NCBI GenBank assembly: GCA_025350885.1
Contig: JANXXA010000485.1
Location: forward strand, 1 to 10,778
Direction: 5' to 3'
Length of the DNA stretch: 10,778 nucleotides
DNA from: Phenylobacterium sp.
Lineage (GTDB): Bacteria > Pseudomonadota > Alphaproteobacteria > Caulobacterales > Caulobacteraceae
Under the pieces are notes generated by a model. That model was not told the DNA's origin, made no database searches, and worked only from the letters and a program-made list of their open reading frames with translations. A program made the position numbers and the translations under genes. Below, one piece after another: positions 6,138 through 10,778 of this stretch; the stretch's first letter is position 1; every line of letters begins with the position of its first letter.

Positions 6138-7309
6138 GGGCTCGCGTCCTTCGGGATCAGGCGATAGAGCCGCAAGGTGTGCCGAACCCGCCCGGCCTCG
6201 AAGCCCGCCGCCGCGCCCCGGCCGAGATAGAGGTCGGCGCGGATGTCGCCTCGGATCGCCCCGCCGGTGTCGAGCGCCACGGCCAGGCGGCGATAGGTGG
6301 GAAAGGCGCCCTGCAGGATCGGCGCGCCGGCATCGATCCAGTAGAGTTCGCCCGGCTGATGATAGGCGGGATCCATCGCCAGGGCGCGACCAGGCGGAAG
6401 GGGCAGGTTCGCCGAGCCCACCGGCTGGCGGCCGTCGTCGGGCGCCAGGCTGAAAAAGGCGTAGCGCGGGTTCAGCCGCATGACCGCCTGCGCCTGCGGT
6501 CCGCGATGGTCGGCGAGCCAGGCGCGGATCGCCTCGCCCGAGGTGTTGTCGCGGGCCAGCAGGCCCTGGTCGCGCAGGGCGTTGGCGATGCCGACAAAGG
6601 CCCGACCGTTGTTGGCGGCATAGAGCGCCTTCATCCGCGTTCCGTCCTCGAACGTCAGCACGCCCGAGCCCTGGATCTGCAAGAAGAACAGGTCTTCGGG
6701 GCGCATCCAGGCCAGCGGCCGGTCCGCCGGCATCGCCTCGATTTCCGCCCGGTCGGGATAGGGCGCCAGCGGGCTGTCACCGGTGTCCCTCGCCGCGCCT
6801 GGCCGACCGGCTTGGGCGGTATCGAACAGTCCGGCGTCGACAATCTTCAGGTCGGAGGGCCTGGGCCGGACCGGCGCGCTGAAAGCGTCATCGGATCTGT
6901 GGCGGGCCGGATACTCCGGCGCGAAATAGGCGGTAAGCACGCCTTCGCCCGCCAACCGCTCGGCGCGGAAATTGGCCTCGAAGTAGCGTTCCGCCTGTTC
7001 CTCGGCGAGCGGACCAAGGGCGCGAGCATTGCGACAGGCCCGCGCCAGCGCCGGATCGCGCGCCGCGCCGCAGGCCTCGCGGTAGGCGTTCAGGGCCGCG
7101 GCATGGTCCTCCGCCTCCCAGCCCCTGAGCGCGGTCAACGGCAGGGTGCGCGGCTCGACCTGCGCCGAGGGGATCGCTTGCGGCACTGGCTCCAGCGGCG
7201 CGAATGTCCGGTGTCCGGAGGCATGGCGCGGCGGCGGGCCTGGGTGGGCCGTGGCGCAGGCGGTCAGCAGAAGCGCGGCGACGGCGGCGGCCTCAGGCCT
7301 CGGCAGCAT
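6134..7309 (-). CDS. mltA: Membrane-bound lytic murein transglycosylase A (MltA) lipoprotein
   Basis: A 391-residue MltA-family enzyme that cleaves the glycan strands of peptidoglycan to 1,6-anhydro-muramyl products. The N-terminus has a short lipoprotein signal with the lipobox LTAC, so C18 would be lipidated. The MltA domain includes GVLTAYFAPEY (123-133) and QIQGSG (211-216). The C-terminal 3D domain is named for its conserved aspartates, here D347 in DTGGAIRG and D359 in ADLYLG. A Pro-rich stretch (about 23-56) tethers the domain to the lipid anchor. The ATG at 7309 lies 17 nt inside the end of the Tim44-like gene and has no clear ribosome binding site, so it is probably translated by coupling. 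A slightly different start cannot be excluded, because the n-region before the hydrophobic core is short, with a single arginine. Confidence 0.93.
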   Translation of the reverse strand: MLPRPEAAAVAALLLTACATAHPGPPPRHASGHRTFAPLEPVPQAIPSAQVEPRTLPLTALRGWEAEDHAAALNAYREACGAARDPALARACRNARALGPLAEEQAERYFEANFRAERLAGEGVLTAYFAPEYPARHRSDDAFSAPVRPRPSDLKIVDAGLFDTAQAGRPGAARDTGDSPLAPYPDRAEIEAMPADRPLAWMRPEDLFFLQIQGSGVLTFEDGTRMKALYAANNGRAFVGIANALRDQGLLARDNTSGEAIRAWLADHRGPQAQAVMRLNPRYAFFSLAPDDGRQPVGSANLPLPPGRALAMDPAYHQPGELYWIDAGAPILQGAFPTYRRLAVALDTGGAIRGDIRADLYLGRGAAAGFEAGRVRHTLRLYRLIPKDASP

Positions 7310-7910
7310 CGACGTGGGCCAGCATCCAGTTGGGGTCGCGGCTCTTCAGGTGGCGCTCGAAGGTCCAGAGTTCGGCGGTGCGCCGGTCCTCCACGCCCTC
7401 CCCCTCGGGCCCCTTGGTGCGGCTGCGGAACTCGGCCAGGAAGCGCACGGTGACCCGCGCCAGATCGGCGCCGAGAACCTCGGCTCGCTCGAGGTCGGCG
7501 CGTGGCGGGTGCAGGAACTCCACGGTCTCGGTCCGCGCCTCGGCCTCGCGCCGGGCGATCGCGGTATCGAAGCCCGCCATCACCTCGGGCGCCAAGAGGT
7601 TGCGCAGTTGGGTCCGGTCGCCGGCGGCGAAGGCCTTGACGATCATTTCGTAGGCGCCCTTGGCGCCGCCCAGGAAACGCGCGACGTCGAAGGCCGGGTC
7701 CTTGGCCTTGACCGCGGCCACGCCGGTCAGCGCCACGCCCTCGGCGATGGCCGGAGCCCCGACATCAGCAGGAACCGCCGCCGGCGCGGTGGTGGGCACA
7801 GCCGGCGCGTCCTCGGGCTGGCGGCCCACGCGGCGGCCCAGCACGGCGTAGAGCTGGTAGAGCACGATGGCCGCAAGGCCGGCGAAGATGATTAGCTCAA
7901 GCACTTGCAA
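7293..7910 (-). CDS. Tim44-like domain inner-membrane protein (TimA type)
   Basis: A 205-residue protein with one N-terminal transmembrane helix (about 4-24), a basic GRRVGR, a Pro/Ala-rich linker (31-66) and a Tim44-like domain (about 72-203) ending [20 protein letters not shown]. Tim44 is a mitochondrial import-motor subunit. Its alphaproteobacterial relative, TimA in Caulobacter, is membrane-bound and not known to perform protein import. The start is TTG at 7910: GGAAGGA (complement of 7918-7924) sits exactly 7 nt upstream. The GTG two codons later would leave 13 nt. It is first in the trio Tim44-like, mltA, smr and divergent from secB, which puts a possible membrane-transport or envelope protein beside an export chaperone. 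The promoter candidate is at 7950-7978. Confidence 0.88.
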   Translation of the reverse strand: MQVLELIIFAGLAAIVLYQLYAVLGRRVGRQPEDAPAVPTTAPAAVPADVGAPAIAEGVALTGVAAVKAKDPAFDVARFLGGAKGAYEMIVKAFAAGDRTQLRNLLAPEVMAGFDTAIARREAEARTETVEFLHPPRADLERAEVLGADLARVTVRFLAEFRSRTKGPEGEGVEDRRTAELWTFERHLKSRDPNWMLAHVDAAEA

Positions 7911-7917
7911 CGACCGG

Positions 7918-7924
7918 TCCTTCC
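7918..7924 (-). promoter_or_regulatory. Ribosome binding site supporting a TTG start for the Tim44-like gene
   Basis: Read on the minus strand, GGAAGGA precedes the TTG at 7910 by 7 nt, ideal spacing, whereas the next possible start (GTG, 7904) would be 13 nt away. Confidence 0.7.
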
Positions 7925-7949
7925 GCGGCGCGGGCGCGCCAGCGTTATC

Positions 7950-7978
7950 AATATAGGACGATGCAACGCCCGCGTCAG
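7950..7978 (-). promoter_or_regulatory. Promoter candidate for the Tim44-like/mltA/smr operon
   Basis: Read on the minus strand, CTGACGC (complement of 7972-7978) matches TTGaCgS at 6 of 7 positions. After 14 nt, CCTATATT (complement of 7950-7957) matches GCTANAWC at 6 of 8, counting the free position. Transcription would start near 7943, giving a leader of about 33 nt that carries the ribosome binding site at 7918-7924. The 14-nt spacer contains the left arm of the inverted repeat at 7959-7994, so a protein bound there could control this promoter. Confidence 0.5.
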
Positions 7979-7994
7979 GGGCGCCGTTGCATCG
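7959..7994. promoter_or_regulatory. Perfect 10-bp inverted repeat, possible operator between Tim44-like gene and secB
   Basis: CGATGCAACG (7959-7968) and CGTTGCATCG (7985-7994) are exact reverse complements separated by 16 nt. The dyad centre falls in the -35 element of the minus-strand promoter candidate, and the left arm lies in its spacer. It is upstream of the predicted Tim44-like transcript start, so for that gene it would work as DNA rather than RNA. For secB it could be either an operator or a leader hairpin. I do not recognise the motif as a known regulator site. Confidence 0.45.
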
Positions 7995-8071
7995 CTTCGG
8001 GCGCCATGATAGCCCGGCCGCCGCACAGGACGCGACCCTTGCGCGTTCACTTCACGGATTCAAGCCGACCC

Positions 8072-8566
8072 ATGACTGATCTCGACGCCGGCGCCGGCGG
8101 CGCTCCCGACATCGCCGAAGCGGCCACCGGCCCCGGTATTCGCATCCTCGCCCAGTTCATCCGCGACCTGTCGTTCGAAAATCCGCGCGCACCGGAAAGC
8201 CTGCGCGGCGGCGCGGCCCAGCCCCAGATCGACCTGGGCGTCGAGATGAATGCGCGGGGCCGGGAAGACGGCTTCTACGAGGTCGATCTGAAGCTTTCGG
8301 CCAAGGCGAGCCGTGAGGATGGCGCGGTTTTCGTGGTCGAGCTGCTCTACGGCGGGGTCTTCCAGATCGCCGGCGTCGATGCCGAGGACATGGAGCCGGT
8401 GCTGCTGATCGAATGCCCGCGCTATCTGTTCCCCTTCGCGCGCCGGATCATCGCCGATGTGACCTCCGACGGCGGCTACCCGCCGTTCCTGCTCGATCCA
8501 ATCGATTTCGCCGGGGTCTATCAGGCCCGTAAGGCCCAGGCCGACCAGCAGGTCGGACACGCCTGA
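8072..8566 (+). CDS. secB: SecB protein-export chaperone
   Basis: A 164-residue SecB, the tetrameric cytosolic chaperone that keeps preproteins unfolded and hands them to SecA. Family motifs are [20 protein letters not shown] (23-42), the beta-sheet core [11 protein letters not shown] (89-99) and [20 protein letters not shown] (115-134), followed by [12 protein letters not shown] (135-146). The C-terminal tail (150-164) is polar, as usual. The frame stays open upstream to 7961, but those residues are basic and unlike SecB. The ATG at 8072 gives the normal length, although its ribosome binding site is weak. A GATTC (8057-8061) in the leader is a CcrM-type GANTC methylation site if this is a Caulobacterales genome. 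It is divergent from the Tim44-like gene and convergent with dnaQ. Confidence 0.97.
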   Translation: MTDLDAGAGGAPDIAEAATGPGIRILAQFIRDLSFENPRAPESLRGGAAQPQIDLGVEMNARGREDGFYEVDLKLSAKASREDGAVFVVELLYGGVFQIAGVDAEDMEPVLLIECPRYLFPFARRIIADVTSDGGYPPFLLDPIDFAGVYQARKAQADQQVGHA

Positions 8567-8605
8567 GGCGCTGGAGCGAGCGCCGCTTGAGTTGACCCAC
8601 CCCAA

Positions 8606-8754
8606 TGCTCGTCATGGCCGGCCGCCGTGCCGGCCATCCATAAACGCTGGGGTTGCAGGGTGATCCGGGCGGCGCCGCGCCTCGACTCGCATCGCCAGCG
8701 TTTATGGGTTCCCGGCACGACGTCGCTGCGCTCCTGGACCGGGAATGACGAGCA
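8606..8754. repeat. REPIN-like element 2: inverted hairpin units of a second family
   Basis: The ends are TGCTCGTCAT (8606-8615) and its near-complete reverse complement ATGACGAGCA (8745-8754). The inner arms CCATAAACGCTGG (8638-8650) and CCAGCGTTTATGG (8695-8707) are a perfect 13-bp inverted pair. Between outer and inner arm each unit carries its own hairpin: ATGGCCGGC/GCCGGCCAT (8614-8637, 6-nt loop) in the left copy and TTCCCGG/CCGGGAA (8709-8745, 23-nt loop) in the right copy. The stems differ in sequence but both pair. The 44-bp centre includes the palindrome GCGGCGCCGC (8670-8679). The element occupies most of the 232-bp gap between convergent secB and dnaQ and could terminate both transcripts. 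Its sequence is unrelated to element 1. The flanking bases 8567-8605 and 8755-8798 hold no gene I can see. Confidence 0.82.
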
Positions 8755-8798
8755 AAAATTGTAGAGTCTTCGGGTTTCAACTGAAGCCGTCGAATGCG

Positions 8799-9503
8799 CT
8801 ACACCCCGAACTTCTTCCACAGGTCGTCGTTCTTCACGCCGTCGCGGATGAACGCCGCATGGATCTGGCGTTCCGCGTCCGTTGAGCGGGGGGCAAGCGT
8901 GCGGGGCCGTTCGCCATAGGCCGCGCGGCTGGCCGCCACGGCGACGCTGGTCATCGCCGCTGTGCTGAGTTCCAACCGCCGCTCACGCCCGCCTCGCAAT
9001 TCCAGGTAGACGCCGGCCAGAAGTTTCGCATCGACCAGGGCGCCGTGCTTGTCGCGCTCGGCCAGTGAGATCTTGAACCGCTTGCAGAGCGCATCCAGCG
9101 AGTTGTGCATCCCCGGAAAGCGGACGCGGGCCAGGGCCAGGGTGTCGATCCAGCGCGCCTCGTGCAGCGGTGCGCGGTTGGTGACGCCAAGCTCGTGGTT
9201 GATGAAGGCTCGGTCGAAGCCCGCATTGTGGGCGATCAGCGGCGCGTCGCCGACGAACTCCAGGAAAGCTTCAACGACTTCGGGATGTTCGAACCGCGGC
9301 TTGCCCCGCAGGAACGCGCCGGAAAGCCCGTGCACCCGCTCGGCGTCGGGCGGCATGTCGCGGCAGGGGTCGATATAGGTGTGGAAGCTGCGGCCCGTGG
9401 GCACGAAGTCGTCGATTTCCAGACAGGCGATCTCCACCATCCGGTGGCCCTGGGCGGGCTCGAAGCCGGTGGTTTCCGTATCGAGGACAATCTCGCGGGC
9501 CAT
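8799..9503 (-). CDS. dnaQ: DNA polymerase III epsilon subunit (3'-5' proofreading exonuclease)
   Basis: A 234-residue DEDDh exonuclease that proofreads for the replicative polymerase. All active-site residues are present: D8 and E10 in VLDTETTG (ExoI), D97 in HNAGFDRAF (ExoII), H153 and D158 in HGALVDAKLL (ExoIII). The exonuclease domain runs to about residue 170. The remaining 60 residues are a flexible, charged tail ending LWKKFGV, which in the family binds the polymerase alpha subunit. The ATG at 9503 has AGGGAG immediately upstream at short spacing. It follows coaE by 31 bp on the same strand and is the last gene before the convergent secB, so it probably belongs to the aroE-coaE-dnaQ operon. 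Confidence 0.97.
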   Translation of the reverse strand: MAREIVLDTETTGFEPAQGHRMVEIACLEIDDFVPTGRSFHTYIDPCRDMPPDAERVHGLSGAFLRGKPRFEHPEVVEAFLEFVGDAPLIAHNAGFDRAFINHELGVTNRAPLHEARWIDTLALARVRFPGMHNSLDALCKRFKISLAERDKHGALVDAKLLAGVYLELRGGRERRLELSTAAMTSVAVAASRAAYGERPRTLAPRSTDAERQIHAAFIRDGVKNDDLWKKFGV

Positions 9504-9534
9504 ACTCCCTAGATGCCGCGCTTCGTCCCAGCCT

Positions 9535-10158
9535 TCAACCTGCCGAACGGTCGCGGGCGGATCGGAACCCGGGATCGCGCACAGCCGCGATGATCGCGGC
9601 CACCTGCTCGCGGGCGGCGTCCAGTCCGCGTGAGGTGTCGACCACGAAGTGGGCGCGGGCGCGCTTCTCGGCGTCGGCCAGCTGCTGGGCCAGGATCGCG
9701 TCGAGGCGGTCGGGGGTCATGCCCGGCCGGGCGAGCACCCGGTCTCGCTGCATCCGCGCCGGCGCGCTCGCCACCACGATGGCGTCGACGGCTTTGTCGC
9801 CACCCGTCTCGAAAAGCAGCGGGATGTCCAGGACCAGCAGATCGGCGCCGTCCGCCTGCGCCCTGGCGAAGACGCCGGCGCGGTCGCGGCCGACCAGGGG
9901 ATGGACGATGGCGTTCAGCCGCTTCAGGGCCTGCGGATCGCCGAGCACCGCCTGGCGCAGCGCTTCGCGATCAACCCGACCATCCTTGACCACGCCGGGG
10001 AAGGCGTCCCCCACCGGGCCGACCGCCCCGCCGTTCAGGTCGTAGAGGTCGTGGACCGCGGCGTCGGCGTCATAGACCGGCACGCCGGCGTCGCGGAACA
10101 TCGCCGCGGTCGTGGACTTGCCCATGCCGATGGAGCCGGTCAGACCGATCAGGATCAC
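9535..10158 (-). CDS. coaE: Dephospho-CoA kinase
   Basis: A 207-residue P-loop kinase that phosphorylates the 3'-hydroxyl of dephospho-CoA, the last step of CoA synthesis. The Walker A motif GSIGMGKS is at 8-15, the substrate region DADAAVH at 30-36, VHPLV at 85-89, and DIPLLFE (111-117) is a family signature; the lid and C-terminal [18 protein letters not shown] (158-175) are typical. The start is a GTG at 10158, overlapping the aroE stop in a GTGA junction (10155-10158), with GGAG (complement of 10167-10170) 8 nt upstream. The coaE-dnaQ pairing next to aroE is a common alphaproteobacterial arrangement. Confidence 0.97.
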   Translation of the reverse strand: MILIGLTGSIGMGKSTTAAMFRDAGVPVYDADAAVHDLYDLNGGAVGPVGDAFPGVVKDGRVDREALRQAVLGDPQALKRLNAIVHPLVGRDRAGVFARAQADGADLLVLDIPLLFETGGDKAVDAIVVASAPARMQRDRVLARPGMTPDRLDAILAQQLADAEKRARAHFVVDTSRGLDAAREQVAAIIAAVRDPGFRSARDRSAG

Positions 10159-10778
10159 CGGTCGGACTCCAGGGCCGCCAGGGCCAGGGCCCGGACATCG
10201 ACCATTGACGGCGGCGGTTCGCCGAAGAACGCCTCGAACGCGGGGGAGGCCTGCCCAATCAGCATCGCCAGGCCGTCCACCGTGCGCATCTTTAAGGCCC
10301 GGGCCTGGGCGAGGAACGGGGTGAGCAGGGGCTTATAGACCATGTCCATGACCACCGCCGTTGTCGGCGCGGCCGCCAGGGGGACATCCAGCACGCCCGT
10401 GCCTGAGAGACCCGCCGACGTGGCGTTGATCACCGCGACGACGCCCGCGAACGCGGCGGCGGCCTCGTGGAGCGGATGGGCGACAACCCCTGGGCCGAGA
10501 GCGTCGGCCAGGGCCTCCGCCTTGGCGGTCGTCCGATTGACGATGCGAACGTCCGTGCAGCCGGCCGCCAGCAGCGCCGCGGCCGCGCCGCGCGCGGCGC
10601 CCCCTGCCCCCAGGATGGCGATCGGACCGGCCGCCAGGTCGCAGCCGGGCGCCTGATCGGCGAAGGCCGCGATCAGGCCCAGCCCATCGGTGTTGTCCGC
10701 CACGATGGTTCCGTCAGTCTCGAAGACCAGGACATTGGCCGCCGCCGCCGCGCGGGCGCGCGGGCTGGCGCGGGTCGC
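10155..10778 (-). CDS. aroE: Shikimate dehydrogenase, C-terminal part (5' end beyond window)
   Basis: 207 residues of an NADP-dependent shikimate dehydrogenase are visible. The frame is open to the right edge, so roughly the first 60-75 residues, including the catalytic lysine, lie outside. Visible features, numbered from the edge, are NVLVFE (15-20) leading to the substrate-binding DNTDG (28-32), which includes the second catalytic residue; the glycine-rich NADP loop GAGGAARG (57-64); NRT (81-83), which binds the NADP phosphate; and, nearer the C-terminus, [11 protein letters not shown] and [13 protein letters not shown] at 10703 could be mistaken for a start, but it falls inside the substrate-binding strand. 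The gene is cotranscribed with coaE through a 4-bp overlap. Confidence 0.95.
   Translation of the reverse strand, partial: ATRASPRARAAAAANVLVFETDGTIVADNTDGLGLIAAFADQAPGCDLAAGPIAILGAGGAARGAAAALLAAGCTDVRIVNRTTAKAEALADALGPGVVAHPLHEAAAAFAGVVAVINATSAGLSGTGVLDVPLAAAPTTAVVMDMVYKPLLTPFLAQARALKMRTVDGLAMLIGQASPAFEAFFGEPPPSMVDVRALALAALESDR

Noticed and set aside
7945..7953. TTATCAATA as a possible DnaA box
   Set aside because: It differs from the consensus TTATNCACA at two of the fixed positions, stands alone, and overlaps a better-supported -10 element.
7961..8071. A 37-residue N-terminal extension of SecB from the ATG at 7961
   Set aside because: The added residues are basic and unlike SecB, and the extension would cover the inverted repeat. 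The ATG at 8072 gives normal length.
8754..8790. A rho-independent terminator for dnaQ (minus strand: GGCTTCA/TGAAACC stem, then TTTTT)
   Set aside because: The T-tract is about 15 nt past the stem and the stem includes a wobble pair, so it does not fit an intrinsic terminator. The neighbouring repeat element is the better candidate.
10155..10703. An aroE start at the GTG at 10703
   Set aside because: That codon lies just before DNTDG inside the substrate domain, and the frame continues with AroE-like sequence to the window edge, so the gene is cut by the edge and not truncated.
1..10778. A novel defence, mobile or biosynthetic system
   Set aside because: Every gene with coding support belongs to a known housekeeping family with intact key residues, gene spacing is normal and composition is uniform. 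I see no genes of foreign origin.

Overview
The window is GC-rich, densely packed chromosomal DNA, most likely from an alphaproteobacterium of the Caulobacterales (Caulobacter or Phenylobacterium-like). The reasons are the codon and base composition, the aroE-coaE-dnaQ / secB / Tim44-like-mltA-smr gene order, promoter candidates that fit the Caulobacter housekeeping consensus (TTGaCgS, 10-14 nt, GCTANAWC), and palindromic intergenic repeats. The genus is an inference; no RNA gene or phylogenetic marker is present to fix it.

Left to right: a DUF2244 membrane protein gene (minus) diverges from nth, endonuclease III (plus). After a 105-bp gap with a good promoter candidate comes a six-gene plus-strand operon: a PfkB-family (adenosine kinase-like) gene, then hisB, hisH, hisA, hisF and hisE. 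Within it, the largest gap between genes is 16 bp and two junctions are 4-bp start/stop overlaps. hisE converges on a minus-strand trio, read in the order Tim44-like gene, mltA, smr. The Tim44-like gene diverges from secB (plus) across a 161-bp region holding a minus-strand promoter candidate and a perfect 10-bp inverted repeat. secB converges on a second minus-strand operon, read aroE (5' end beyond the window), coaE, dnaQ.

The his genes supply five steps of histidine biosynthesis: PRA-PH (hisE), ProFAR isomerase (hisA), the two-subunit IGP synthase (hisH plus hisF) and IGP dehydratase (hisB). The other genes cover base-excision repair, chromosome replication proofreading, CoA synthesis, the shikimate pathway, export chaperoning and cell-wall turnover. 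All are recognisable housekeeping families with their key residues intact.

I found no defence system, mobile element with a transposase, CRISPR array, tRNA or rRNA, and no new multi-gene system. The most distinctive non-coding content is two unrelated REPIN-like elements, each two inverted copies of a hairpin-bearing unit and each 149 bp overall. They fill the two convergent gene junctions (hisE/smr and secB/dnaQ). Their paired copies have diverged while keeping their stems. Four start codons are not ATG (hisA GTG, smr GTG, coaE GTG, Tim44-like TTG), each supported by a well-placed ribosome binding site.
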